From Mugil cephalus (lineage: Eukaryota; Chordata; Actinopteri; Mugiliformes; Mugilidae): DNA of 64,000 nt. This document shows positions 1 through 12,400 of this stretch, piece after piece (position 1 is the stretch's first letter; every line of letters starts with the position of its first letter). Location: NCBI RefSeq assembly GCF_022458985.1, contig NC_061776.1:8000379-8064378 (forward strand), written 5' to 3'. The position numbers and the translations under genes were made by a program. The notes below the pieces were generated by a model. It had not been told where the DNA came from. It saw only the letters and a program-made list of their open reading frames with translations, and did no database searches.

Positions 1-24
1 GAATATAATTTATTTATTTTCTAG

Positions 25-170
25 TTAAAATGTGAAGAAATGGAAGCTAACAAGTTATTACAATTGTCTGTAAAGGCTAAGCCAAAACTTAAAGCCACTG
101 AGATGCTACAGCCCTTGATTAACGTAATTGACGCACACCTTGCCTTGTTTGCTGAATTAAAATCTGAGAC
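25..170 (+). CDS. Possible internal exon of an unidentified gene
   Basis: An open stretch follows a good acceptor (pyrimidine/A-T tract ending in ctag at about 24) and ends at a GAGACAG|gt donor near 170. It would encode about 48 residues of helical, lysine- and leucine-rich protein, including KLLQLSVKAKPKLKATEM and PLINVIDAHLALFAELKSE. I do not recognise the family. No partner exon is visible to the right before decayed retroelement DNA starts at about 630. It may be the last visible exon of a gene lying mostly outside the window, or a chance open frame. Confidence 0.25.
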
Positions 171-458
171 AGGTCTCGCAGTTAAACACTCTGTTCATTT
201 ATTTTTTGTATTTGCCTTAGTATCTGATTTGTGTCCGATTTTATCCAATATAACAGCTCACAATGACAACAAACAAAAGGCAACAATCATAGCACAATGT
301 CACCTCAGTGTGTGTATGTATGTTCGAAAACCACTTCCTCCAACAGCGTGAAACACCTGCCCACACAGTTTGGTTCCTGCTGGCTCCTACACTATTCAAA
401 CATGTTAATTACAGCACAAGTGTAAGGAAAGTATTGTTCAGTGGAACCCTACTATCTA

Positions 459-545
459 TATCATTCAGCCTCAACATTAAAACCACCAACAGGAGAAGTA
501 AATAATATTTACCTTCTACCACAATAAAATGTCCTGCTTGACATT
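459..545 (-). repeat. Fragment of mariner-type MITE (family A), end piece
   Basis: The text 'cagcctcaacattaaaacc' followed by a degraded 'accatcttgtgacaatacaatgttctgctggg' matches the left end of the full-length 44.86-45.36 kb copy. Only the terminal part is left. Confidence 0.5.
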
Positions 546-629
546 CCAAGACTGTAGCACAAGCCAAATAGTGCTGCTGGATGAGGTGGGAGGGTATAGA
601 GAAGGAAAAAACTCTCATGGAGCAAACTA

Positions 630-1075
630 ATGAGCATGGAATCCAGCAGGTTGAACTTCATCGTTGGAGCCACATATGATTCGCTGCCTTCTCCCACAAA
701 TCTACATCTGTGGCTTGGAAAAGACCCATCGTGCCCCACCCCAGCAACACTCAAGCACACCCATGGTTGGTGTGGGACCAGCCACTCAAGGCTGATTGTC
801 AATACCCATGTTCGTTAGGGGCAAGAGCTGAGTACTTGCCACCCAAAACCCTGAACAGAGTCAGGCACCCCACTCCCCCAGAGATAGCAATGACCACCCT
901 ATGACCAGACGTTTCCGTCTAGTTTAATTCCTTCCAGCTTTCCTACATCACTGAGCAGACAGTTCCCTGAGAGGATGCCATCAAGGAGGCAAATGAGCAC
1001 AAAATGCTGCAGTATGTCAGTTTAGCAGCTGAGGCAGAGGACAGTTATTATATCTGAAAGACTGGATGTACCTGA
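630..1075 (+). pseudogene. Degenerate non-LTR retroelement fragment (C-terminal region of a reverse-transcriptase protein)
   Basis: Several frames together read as the C-terminal part of a fish retroelement polyprotein. First comes FIVGATYDSLPSPTNLHLWLG and a Cys/His-like stretch (630-790), then PPKTLNRVRHPTPPEIAMTTL (about 838-903). After a frame change comes LSYITEQTVP, a stop, and then EDAIKEANEHKMLQYV (about 937-1045). Stops and frameshifts show it is dead. The family assignment rests on recognising these blocks (TVPWED-like, ATYD-LPSPTNLH-like), not on a search. Confidence 0.55.
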
Positions 1076-4000
1076 CAGGTTTTATTGATCCCACCAACAA
1101 GTACAGTCTACAAAGCTAAAACCATCATATTACTCAAGGTGTCATGATAGTTCTGCCACCAAGTCTCAGCTTTGAAAACAAACGAAAGTGATAAAATTCT
1201 CAACTTGCCGCCATTTCAAGACACAAAGTCAGGAAATGATTTATGAGTGTGTGCGGTGATTTTAGATTAAACTCCCAGAGCAAAGAAAATAAAGGGAAGT
1301 GAGTTTTACAGAGTATGTATATAAACTGTGTGTCTTTTTTTTTACATGTACACTTCATGCGAGACTGATTGTCATGTGCAACGAAAACACCTCTTTACTC
1401 ACAATAGATAAATGCAATCTGTATGTATAAAATACCAACTACTGCACGCACACACAGACAGACGTGTGTGAAACACGGAGGGTGACTGAAATTTTCGTCT
1501 CAGACTGACACTAGTTTACAAATGTCTCACATCTGGATTGTTGTTTAATCAGAAAGTTTAATAATCGTTCCGCTCACTGTAATTTTCAACTCTACTTTAG
1601 TTGCCACACATACAAAGGAGACATGCCACAGGTGCACTCCACTGTCAGAGCTGTCACGTAAAAGGGATCTCAGATTATCTTGTCTTCAATAGAGCTAGCC
1701 CTTCCTATGTTTCTATGTTGAGCCTGAAGTAAAATAATTGTTTTCCTGGCAATACTAAATTATATTCAATGCAAATAAGGACTCAAGATAAACACGAACA
1801 GCAAATAAAGCAACTGATTTGTAGTTGTTTACTTTCAATCACTGAAATAAGTCTACAATACAACAAGGAAACAATATGTATAAGGAAAAGGAAATGGTTC
1901 TTTACCTTGTATTATGGTGAATAGGAGAAAAAATAGGAGTAAAAAAGTAACAAAAGCACACATGGTTCACAAATCGTCGTAAAACAAGGAACTAAACTAC
2001 GTAACACCCCGTTCTAGGTGAAGTTCCTGTGTACACTTCCTATGTACGTAATGTTCCATTAACTTAGAAGCGATCAGTCAGCACACAGAATATGTATATG
2101 TATATATGTATAGATGGTAATAATGACCATTATAATGCTTTACAGACACCTTATAAAATATTATGAGTGCATTCATAGGGCATTATAAAGCGTAGGGGAG
2201 GGGTGAGTGTGAGGTCACTTTAACAGTGTGTGCAAGGGGGTCAGGGAGACGTGAAGGCAGTCAGATAAGTTTGTGTTTTTTTTGTTTGTTTGTTTTTTGG
2301 CGTGGTCGCGGCCGACAGTAACCAGTTCTGATCGGACAACTAAAAGAGAATATTTCTGACCACTTCGCCTCATCCTTTAACGTCCGTTTGGATGTTACAA
2401 TATTAAATGAAACTTTGTATTCTGCCCCCGCTACTACTGAAAAACTCTGACTCAGATCCGCTTAGAGTATTTAAAAACTGTAAAACTGGACAAACAAACT
2501 TTACAAAGTAGTTTTATTTACCGAAAACACTGTTATACAAATATGTGTTAGCTTCCGGCTAGCGTTAATGGCAAAATGAATGTATATACTAATGCTAACA
2601 TTCGCCGCGATCAGCGAATCCACAACAATAGACTTAGACAGACTTTAATGATCCACGAGGGAAATTACCTTGTCACCATAGCTTCATTGCACATAAAAGT
2701 AAACATTCATAAAGCCAAAAGCATTCGCCAGGGTATTAACAACGACCGCAACCAAATCCCAAGCTGACTGACTCATTTTTGCTGCAGGTACAAATGCAAG
2801 ATGGTGGCAGTGCCTTCATGGCATCAGTCAAAGTTCATTCAATATATTCAAAGTTTCATTCAATATATTCAGGGTTTCATTCAATATATTCAAAGATTAA
2901 TTTCCTGAATTTATTTTTCCTGCCATAATATATATATGAACAATTAGCATTCACACACACGCAAACAATTGAATACATATAGTGAATAAAACAGTAGAGG
3001 AGTGTGGGGCATGAGGGGCAAACATGGAGTTGCATTTCTATACTATCACTCACATCTCCCGTCAGTTTGACTTTCAGTTTCAGCCGTTTCAACTATGTTT
3101 TCGGAGGTGTTAATTAACTATTTGGATTGTAACTGTTATGTTTCAGCGGAGTAGTGAGTGTGTTTGTGCAATACTTACGCATTCAGGCGGTCTGTAATAC
3201 TTTGCCACGTTTTCTCCCCCTCATGCACCAATCACAGTTGTTGCCATGTTATGGACAAGTGCAGCTCATCACCACAAATCAGGAGGTGCACTTGTTAAAC
3301 AGAAGAGGGGTGACGGAAAGGGGAGGACCCACAACCTCAACAAACACACCCTGTGATTTATTGTTGTTTAGTGCAATTTCACTTACTTGTTTCTCGGCGC
3401 CACAGGAATCGAACCACCTCTACCAACAGCAAAATCTGTTCAGTTTAACCAACCAGCCACCAGCCTGACTCACACTCAGCTTCAACCACCAAAACACATC
3501 TCCATCTTGCAACTTTATAAATGACAAATTATCCACTAGAACTGGTTATTATCTATCTCCAGCTTTTGGGTCCTCAAGAATACCATTATAACACAGACAG
3601 AATTTATTGTACTTAGATATAGACACACTATTACAATTAGGTTACAGTTAGCTTTATAGAAAGGAATCATCGGTTTTAAAAAGTGCTCTAGTTCATGTAC
3701 ATCCAGTGATTTTCATTGTTTAAGTACCTTTAGCAGTATTACACACTTTACACATACCTTCCTAAAGTACTGGTGTACAACATGTGCTCACATAAAGTGC
3801 TAACATCATGAAACATTTAACAGCTATACATAACATGAAATACCCACACCATCAAGAGATACAGTACACAGAAGAACAATGTGTCTATGAAGATCACGAT
3901 ATATCTAAAACAAAAGGCAACAGGATGAATTTTGAGACATTTCACCATCATCCAAGTAGCTCCTTCACGTCTAACTGGTGGAGTGTTTAGCTTTTGATTT

Positions 4001-4395
4001 GGAACATCTGTGGGTGGTGGCCCCTTGAAACTCAAATGTTTCTAAGGTCTGTAATCAAATACTCAAACACTCACCTGCAATTAATCATCCTGATATCCTA
4101 CGACCCATTAGTGGTGAGAAACTCCAAACTCCAGGTGAGACTGGACTGAAGGTGAAACCTCTTTGGCTGCCGGATGAACTGTGGCTATGCAGACCCTAGC
4201 GGAAACTGGGATTAGTCGGCTTGGAAGTGGCGTTTTCCTGACTCACTCTTTTTGGCTGCTTCTAGATCCAATAGAAAGTGAATCAGGAAGAGGAAACAGA
4301 GCGTATAGATGACTCGCACCAGTGTCGGCTACGAGCGTAGCTCACCCCATCCATGTCCCGCAGAAGTAGGCCATTTTCCTTGCTCAGAGAAGGTA
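1076..4395. other. Non-coding stretch, no gene recognised
   Basis: Mostly A+T-rich sequence with only short random open frames. It holds a 21-bp triple repeat at 2833-2895. A short segment around 2630-2700 ('actttaatgatccacgagggaaattac') resembles the 3' tail common to many fish retroposons. I see no exon with both splice sites and coding character. Confidence 0.5.
2833..2895. repeat. Short tandem repeat, 21-bp unit x 3
   Basis: Three near-identical copies of TTTCATTCAATATATTCAAAG lie head to tail; the second has CAGGG in place of CAAAG. Confidence 0.85.
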
Positions 4396-4863
4396 CACTA
4401 CCGGTCAAAAGTTTTAGAACAGCATCAGTATCCTCTGGTATAGTTGGTCAGGGCTTCAACCTACAGCAAGATAATGCCCCTAAACTTTAGTGCAAGCTAA
4501 ACCAGAACTACCTCAACAGTCTCAACAGACCAGTCTATATTCTTTAACCCCGTGGAGCTGGTTTGTGATGAACTGGACAGAAGAGTGAAAGCAAAGGAGT
4601 GAAAGGAAGTGACACACGCTTCTGGGAACTTCTGCAACAACATTAGGAAGAAATCTCTGAAAAATATTTGATTTCCGTTCAAGAAAGAAAGTATGTCACA
4701 AGTGTGTTCACATCTTACATCAGCCAAAGATGGCTACTTGATGAGTTCCAGGTTTAGAATATATTTTGGGGTTAAATAGTTCAGTTGTTTATTTGGTCTA
4801 TGCTTTCACTGCAGAGTAAAATGAGACAATATTGTAGTCTTATAAAACTTTTGACCAGTAGTG
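4396..4863 (+). mobile_element. Internally deleted Tc1-like transposon
   Basis: The ends are inverted repeats: CACTACCGGTCAAAAGTTTT on the left and its near-complement, ending in ttgaccagtagtg, on the right, with TA next to the left end. The interior keeps only scraps of the transposase C-terminus in shifting frames (QDNAPKL near 4470, then a PIELVWDEL-like segment around 4550-4580, then a KDGYFDEF-like segment around 4725-4750). The N-terminal half and most of the catalytic core are missing, so it cannot move by itself. Confidence 0.75.
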
Positions 4864-5531
4864 CATATTGTTGGGTTTCTTGTGGACATTTCACCACCAA
4901 ATATCTTCTTCAGAACATCTGAGGTCTTCTCTAAACACATGTCTGTGAAGGTTCTCAGACATTCAAGTCAAGGTACAGACAAAACATAAACTGAAGTAAA
5001 GTTCAACTGGACTATAACATCTTCAGTAGCTCAAAAGAAAGTCATTTAAATATGTTTTGTTTGTCATTCTATGGTTGTACCTTCACTTGGATGGCTGAAA
5101 ACCTTTAATAGACATATGCTGAGAGAGGTGCTTTCCATTATTAGACGGACACTTTCTCTAATCTGCTCTTTCAAACCATCTGTATCTGACTAAAACATGT
5201 ACAAACAGGGTCAGTTTAGGACTGCTGACCTGAAGAACCAGTTGAGCCATGTGCTTGCGACAAGCACATGTTACACATTTAGTATGTGTTTGACTATACA
5301 GGTCTTAGTCATATTTGTTTCCGGTTTCCACCACCGACAGATCAAGTAAAGCAGAAATGTAAATGTTTGATGAGGTATTCTGAGGTCTATTCTGAATGGG
5401 TGGGCGCGTTTTCTATTCACATTGTCATACTGTTCTTAACACCTCTTCATACTCTTCTAACCAAGCATTTTAAGTTCTCTGGAAATCCCTCAAGAGCCAA
5501 CAAAGGTTTCCATCTCCTTTCCACGTCATGT

Positions 5532-5549
5532 TTTATTTTTCAGTTTATT
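5532..5549 (-). terminator. Candidate poly(A) signals of kcnj10
   Basis: Two AATAAA hexamers on the minus strand (5532-5537 and 5544-5549) lie about 350 bases downstream of the kcnj10 stop codon. This is a plausible 3'UTR length, but it is inferred from the hexamers alone. Confidence 0.35.
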
Positions 5550-5897
5550 CTGTGTAAATAAATATTCTGACCTATTATTTTTTAGTGAAAAATGTGTAAA
5601 TAGTATAGTAGTGTAAGGTCAATGGGCTCTCACCACACTCACAGCCGTATGAAGATGCAGTTAGCCTGTGCGTTATACCATCATATGAATACAGTCCAGC
5701 CTTTGCAGTGAACACGCAGTGACAAACTTGAGTAGTCCACAGTCTTCCATATTTGTTTGTCCCTAATATTCATCTGATAAAAGTTCAAAATTGTCTAAAA
5801 AGACCACCTGTTCTGATATGTTTCTGCTGATATGGACCTTGACAATCTCCCTGTGCTGCTTTCTATGAAAAATTCCCTTCTTGAGCAGACTGTCTTT

Positions 5898-6295
5898 TCA
5901 AACATTGCTGATGCGGACACTGAGAGGAGTGTCCCTGACTCGGCCACGGTCCTCCCCTCGCTGCTCCCTGTAGCTCTGCTCCAAGCGAATTTTCTCTGGG
6001 TCGGACACCTCCGGCACTGTTCCGCCTCCGTTGCTCTGGTACCCATGCTGAGGGCTGGCTGGTTTGAAAATGGGGGTGGACCTGGTCTTGGCCACTTTGT
6101 CAAAGAAGGCAAAGTCCGCTACGTATTTGCCTGACGGGGAGAGGGAAACCACGGGAGGAAACTCATAGCCCCATAGGATCTCGTCCGGCAGGTAGGAGGT
6201 GCGAACCTGGCAGGTGGCCGAGGTTGGCTCCACCGTGGCACTCATGATCACTAGCAGCTCAAAGTCGGCCAATTCTGGATCTGTCCAGCCACCAC
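5898..6295 (-). CDS. kcnj10: kcnj10 coding exon 5 (C-terminus)
   Basis: Acceptor ctacaccag|GTGGTGG. Encodes [19 protein letters not shown], the [15 protein letters not shown] block and the PDZ-ligand end SVRISNV, then TGA. Confidence 0.92.
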
Positions 6296-9200
6296 CTGGT
6301 GTAGGTAAATGAGACGGGAAGAGATGGCAGCATGAACAGGAAATATGGACGGAGAAACAAACAAAAACACTTAAAAACACACCAGACTTTTATTATGCTC
6401 TTGAGCATTTGGTTGCATGTTCTGAATCTACACAAGGATGCAAACCAACATTGGCATGGATGGGAAATAAAACACAAGTATGTGGCAACGCACGCCAAAT
6501 GGAGGATCAAAGTATAAAGTAAAATGATGCATTCACTGTATTGATTTCGTAAAGGTATGGTCACGTTGGGAAACTTCTCTTAGAGCAATTGAAAAGTGAA
6601 GCAAAGCACAAAAAGAGGAAATATTGTGTTGTGCAGTTCTTGTCACATCTATTCTCAAAAGATTAAGGCGGGGACATTTTTAAACTCTGTGTCAGTATCA
6701 CAAAGTATGTTCTTATTATGCATTATTTTGTTTTCATTCGTTAGTCAATTATTAATCATCATATGATACCTCTTAAATGTGGAAATTGATGTTTCATTAG
6801 AATTTCACTTGACTTGGGACCTCCACCTGTCGACGTGATACAACATGTTTTGTTGTCGTACTGTATTGATACAGATATACTTTGTGTATTCTCACATGTA
6901 GTGTTAAATGGACTCAAGTTTGTCATAGAAACGTGTCACACAGTAACTGTTAAAATAACACCTTATAATCTCTCCTCAAAATAAACTGTTGTTGCCTTAG
7001 AGAAAAACACAACAGACCCACAGAGTTCCTTAAAAGAAACCAAAATGAGAACAGTAGTGTCCACAGTGGCATGACTGACAGATAAGAGTTTTGAAACTAC
7101 GGTGGTTTCCAGAGGATGTACAAATATAACCTCACACAAGTCAGTTAGAAGCAATGAAATGATATCAAAACGTCATCCACCAAACATACCTTTTGCCGCC
7201 CAGGCTCGCAGGGGGCTGTTGTCATCAATGATGTGGTAGAAGGTGAGGGGCAGGATGAGGAAGGGGCTGTCGCTGGCAGTGTCCACTTGAAAGGGCACGT
7301 TTCTCTGGTCCAGGCGAACCGTCTCACCTTCCTTGGTCAGGGACGTCTGGAGCAGTTTTCCAGTCACCTGAGGAGAAGTTGTTTCGGCTAAACTGGTTCA
7401 CAGTTTCACGATCATCTTCACAGTCAGTTCTTTAGACGTAGGCCTGAATTTAACACCTCTTCTTGTTTATCTCCATCTCCAGACAACTTACCTGACACCC
7501 AAGCAAAAGACTCTTGCGCATGTTGGCCACCCGGATCATCAGACAGGGTCGTCCCTCGAAGGTCGACACCACAGCATGCTGGCTAAACTTCACAGTCTCA
7601 CCTCGCTTCTTTGGCCGTGCAACCTGATCATGGAGAACTCAGTCATCCTGACAATCTTTGACATTATTCATGCATTTGTTTTGTTTTCTTCACATGTATA
7701 TATTGAGTAAATTTTTGTTTTGGGGTTTTCTTTATTAGGATGCCGGGGGTAGGAGCAAACGGGAGCCCAAGGCACGGATTGACCGTGTTGGGGCAGTAAC
7801 CATCGGCAACCCAGTGCCTAAGTATTGAGCCGCCGCTGCTCCATCTTAACATGGAAACAGATGAATACACAAAGCAGTGAACCTAATACAGTTACGCTTG
7901 AGCTGTTCAAGACCGGAGACAAACTTCTGCTTTTACTTGATAATGTTTTAGACAACCTAAAGTCTCATTTGTGAGAAATGAAAGGTGCATACATCGCTAT
8001 TCTCAAGAGACTACTCTCATTTCACTCTATCTCACTTTGCAGTTATGTTTTGGCTACCTTGGCCAGAAAGGTACCAGTGATGAAGATCTCCATGAGCATC
8101 GTGAGGACCAGCTGGACTATGAGGAGGATTATGGCAGCCGGACATTCCTCGGTGATGCATCGAAACCCGTAACCAATGGTGGTCTGGGACTCCAGGGAGA
8201 AGAGGAACGCTCCTGTTAGGGTCTGCATCTGCATCACACAGGGCGTGTGGTTTGATGGAGGGTCAAACTCTGGAGGGACAGAGTTGAAAAGGCAACATAG
8301 GCAACATTCAGGTTATTGTAACCTGCGCCAGTGTTCATATTTTTTTTGTTTAAAGAGTGAAACAGATTGACATGCAGCATTTAACATTTCTTTATTGGGC
8401 TAGGTTTATGCAGGTCAGGGTATGGAATAAACAGCATCTAACATCTCTAGAAATAATTTACCCTCAGTCTGTTGCTGTGTATGCAGATGCACAGTTCCCC
8501 TGAGATCTGTCTTTCACACTTAACATGTGGTCTCTTGTGTTGTGTGTGAAAGAGGAATACATGTGACTGGCGCCAGAGAAATATACTGCAGTATGCAGAA
8601 TGTGCAAGCAGCTGTCAGGAAGTTAGTGCTTAAACTGCTACTGCTTGACTGTTGGTTAGATGTTATCAGTGTCATAGCATTTTTAGATATACATGGTGGG
8701 TATCTATATACAGTATATGTACATATATTATCATATATTATCACTATTTAGTGTCTGTGCAGACACAGTTTTGATTTTAAGTCATTTACTGCTGCTAACT
8801 CAAAGCTTGCAAAGGTGAGAAATTATAGTTCCTGAGAAGATGCCTGATGAGAGTTTGTCACCCCCTGTGGTTTTGCATATTGTTTCAACAGTTTTTTTTT
8901 TTTTTTTGTATGCATGTGTGGATATATATATATATATATATATAAAAAATACACTAAATGTTCACACTTCCAGAAACAAAGTCCTGTTAATTCCAGATTC
9001 ACCATTATGTCAGTTTCTATTGAAACTGCTTTCCCTAAAGTTCCCCTATGAGAACTCTCTTTAGTCAGACGAGTGGAACATGTAGACTAAAACGTAAAAT
9101 CCCCCTGCCTTCTCACCCAGCAGGTCTCCGTGCACCAGCGCCACCAGGTACCAGAGCACCCCAAACAGAAACCAGGTCCCTGCGAATGTGGCCGTGAATA

Positions 9201-9462
9201 AAAAGAACTTGTAGCGCCACTGCATCTCAAGAAACGTGGTCCAGAGGTCACGCATGTACAGGGCGTTCCGTCCGCTGACGTGCTCGATGCGCACGTTGCT
9301 CCGCCCATCTTTGGACAGGACTCTCCTCCTCTTCCTCAGACTCCCACCCCCGCCGGATAAGCCACCCCCCAGCAAGGGTTTTAAAACGTCTGTCTGCGTC
9401 TGAGAGTGGCAAACTTTCTGAGGGGACGAGCTGCGGGTGGAAGGGGGTGTGGCGGATGTCAT
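5898..9462 (-). CDS. kcnj10: Inward-rectifier potassium channel Kir4.1 (five coding exons)
   Basis: Predicted 421-residue channel subunit. Joined exons are 9462-9117, 8269-8058, 7623-7492, 7367-7190 and 6295-5898; phases (1,0,0,1) close exactly on a TGA. Features in order: a long Gly/Ser/Arg-rich N-terminus; the Kir slide-helix region ([16 protein letters not shown], about 73-88); TM1 about 85-109; pore filter TIGYG at 146-150; TM2 about 160-183 with Glu176 at the pore rectification position (Glu158 of mammalian Kir4.1); the cytoplasmic immunoglobulin-like domain; and C-terminal SNV, a class I PDZ ligand. Sequence matches Kir4.1 far better than Kir4.2 or Kir1.1, although Kir4.2 is the close alternative. 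Kir4.1 carries K+ buffering current in glia and epithelia, often with Kir5.1. The start ATG sits exactly at an acceptor (ccaccag|ATG), so the 5'UTR must be on upstream exon(s). The N-terminus is about 40 residues longer overall than the 379-residue human protein. Which teleost paralogue (a or b) is undecided. Confidence 0.93.
7190..7367 (-). CDS. kcnj10: kcnj10 coding exon 4
   Basis: tcctcag|GTGACT ... GCAAAAG|gtatgt. Encodes [19 protein letters not shown] through [18 protein letters not shown], part of the cytoplasmic domain. Confidence 0.92.
7492..7623 (-). CDS. kcnj10: kcnj10 coding exon 3
   Basis: 44 codons, phase 0 at both ends (gatcag|GTTGCA ... TGTCAG|gtaagt). Encodes [19 protein letters not shown] and [17 protein letters not shown]. 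The PKKR stretch is the membrane-proximal basic cluster that binds PIP2 in Kir channels. Confidence 0.92.
7735..7850 (-). repeat. Probable short dispersed repeat (SINE-like) in kcnj10 intron 2
   Basis: G+C-rich block inside an A+T-rich intron. On the minus strand it reads 'ggcggctcaatacttaggca', then 'gggttgccgatggttactgc'. The look is that of a dispersed fish repeat, but I cannot name the family. Confidence 0.35.
8058..8269 (-). CDS. kcnj10: kcnj10 coding exon 2 (pore and TM2)
   Basis: Acceptor ccctccag|AG, donor CCAAG|gtagcc. Encodes [11 protein letters not shown], the pore helix, the TIGYGFR filter and TM2 through GTFLAK. Confidence 0.92.
8922..8943. repeat. (TA)n microsatellite
   Basis: About 11 TA units, preceded by a poly-T run at 8892-8908. 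Confidence 0.9.
9117..9462 (-). CDS. kcnj10: kcnj10 coding exon 1
   Basis: Encodes residues 1-115: the N-terminal tail, slide helix and TM1. Begins at the start ATG just after an acceptor and ends CTG G|gtgaga, phase 1. Confidence 0.9.
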
Positions 9463-12400
9463 CTGGTGGGTAAAAAGAAAAGAAGTTAAATTCATTTCAT
9501 TAAGGATCATTAAGGATTTTGGAGATCATGACTCAAACTGGCTGGATAAAAGTTCTGTTGTCAATGAACTTTAAGATATAATTTAAGTTTAATTACTAAG
9601 TGGGAAGTTTCAATCAGTAAAACAGATCAATTCTAACATGAAAGGCCATAATAGCAGACTGTATGCTGGGTCCAATTGAAGGGTACATCTTTAAATAGGA
9701 ACAAATCCTTACCAAGTCAGACTGTTCGTGCATTTGGCTCCAGGAGTTATTGAAGAAGTTTATTCATATTGTGATGTTTAATTATGTTTAAGTTCTATGG
9801 AAACTATAATGGAATAAGTCATCAAATATAAAGTTGATCTCGGACGATGTCCATCCGTCGGAGAGATCACGCGTGTCACTTAGACTGACACTGATCAGCC
9901 CCCCCGCCCACTAATCACATACTACAATACAAATTATTACAGTAAATGCAACAGTCTGGATTCCTCTTTCGTTTTTCTGTTTTCCCGGAGTTACACTCTC
10001 ATTCTCAACTTCAGAATAATTTCCCCCTGAACACGTCTGGTATCTGGTATTGTCTGTAAATCCTGGGATTTCCCCCATTGCTGATAGAGATGTCCAACCA
10101 TCCAGAATAAATGCCAGCCCAAAAGGAATCTGAATGATTTCGGTCCACGTTGTTTGTTCTGAAAATTTTACTAAAATTTTCTGGCCTTGTCATCTTTGTC
10201 ACAATATAACGGAAGAAATGACGCGTATTACAGAGAAACAGAGAAACAGGAAGAACAGACATTTCCTCACATGTTTCCTCTTTTACACACTTTTTTTCAG
10301 TGGAGTTTTTAAGCAATTTGGAAAGTAGGTTTCCGATACAATGACAGTGTAAAAAGAAGTACAATTATTGAGAAGAGTGACACATTTTCTTGTCAGTCTC
10401 TGTCGACTTGTTGGAACATGAACTAGCGGTTGAGAACCACAGAAAGCAACCAATACCACAGAAATGTCACAGTCTAGCAAACAAACTGAAAAAAGAAATG
10501 GCAGGCGATAGATTGGACTATTGTCAGGGGCCTGATCTAACAGCTAAAAATGATTAATTAACACACAACTTGTGTGGTCACACAAGCATTACGTTCAACG
10601 CAAGACCAACAGTGACACTATGCTTACATGCTGGGTTCTTAGCTCCTCACTTCTTCTTTAAGGTTTGGAACAAAAGTCAAATTTGTCAAGTGCTTAGTTG
10701 AGGCCTGCACAGCTTTACAAGGACAAATTTCAACCTGAAGTTGGCTTTGCACTGCTGCAGTGGCAAATCGGACATTTTTGGCTCATGTTGAAGCTTCAAA
10801 ATGTTCAAAACTGAACCATGTCTGAGCTGATGTTGTGTAGAAAGTAGAATTATCCATGTCTGTTCAGCCACCCATGTGCAAGACTCCACGAGATGAGGCA
10901 GGATGAAACAAAGAAAAAATAAATAAATAAATAATGAAAACAAGAAAAACAGAAAGCACTGCAGGTGGCAGCAAAATACAAGACTGGAAGACAAGGTGAT
11001 TATGAAAACGCAACAGGGAACAATGGGAAAGCAGGACTATGAGGAGACACAGTAATGAGGGCAGAGCAATCAAGGGAAAACACAGAGACCAACACAAGAC
11101 AGGAAACCAAGGAACTTAACAAAATAAAACAGGAAACTACGTGAGACGTGTAGTTTCTGATAAGGTGCTGCACATCTACGCTTTGACGTAAGGTTCAGAT
11201 CTGATGCAGAACCTTAACTATGGCTTTTGTGTGGCTGTGGATTCTTATCTAACGAAGAAGATTTCTAAATGCATCGGAAATTGCAACATCTGCAAGCCAT
11301 GTAGAGGTTCAAAAGATTTTAGTCAACAAAAACGAAACTCAAATGTTCCCCACCCCCAACAGCTTCATGCATGTTGAAGTAAAATCAGTTTTTAGTGGTT
11401 TTACACTCTAGAATGTTTGCATGAATACAAGCTCGTATTAGGACACTTGCAATCCACCTGTGTCACACACAGACAGTGACTTACTGTATCTTCCACATCA
11501 TTTGCACTCGATCACTTACGTTAAACAAGCCACGCAGGCCAAAGGAGAAGGCAACCCACAAAAGAGGCAGATAAGGACGAGGAGAGGGAGAAGAGAGAAG
11601 AAAAAGGAGAGTTAGGATGAAGATGTAGTGCAGTTACCAAACAAACAATCAACACAGAGACTCATTTGTGAGGCGGAGGAGAGAAGAGAAACGTGAATGA
11701 GTGGATTAAGGTACAAACCTTTGGTCGTTTATCTAGATAAAGTTGTACTTACTGTTCATGATTCTGACCAGAAAGGCCTTTAACGGACAAAGAGTGAACT
11801 TCTCACTGGAAACTGGACACGGCAGTAAGAGTTCAGTGGGTAAAGGGCCAGTTGGGCTTTGTGTGTGCCCTGGACTTTTTTCAGGGTGACAATCAGATCC
11901 TGCACAAACTTTTTCTCAGGTGGTTTAAAACTGTGGCTCCTCACGAGATCTCTATGGGCCTTTCTCACACACATTGCAGCAGGGCAGAGAATACAGTTAA
12001 ATTCAAGTAGAAGTCGAAAAGACTACCTAGCTATCTGATCAAAAGTTAGTGGATGTCTATTTGCATTATAATTATGTGTTCCAGGCTGTACTCACAAGAC
12101 ATCCAGCAGTGTGATGGAAGAAGTAAACACGTTCTTAGTAATAAAGTTAATTTGTCCTGAAATCAAAAACCTGCATACATGTTTTCTGCATAAAGTTGTC
12201 TGTGTAAGTGATATACTACCGTGTATATACTATTTGACTCCTAATGGTGCATCTGTGCATGGTCAGCGTCTTATTTCGTTTAAACTGCTTCATGCACAAT
12301 TCTATAGTGAGAATCTCAGCCTCATGTTCGGGTCTTGGGTGCAAAATTATGCAACTTGATAGGGGGCCAAATGTGATGGTGTCACATGCAAATAAGTTTT

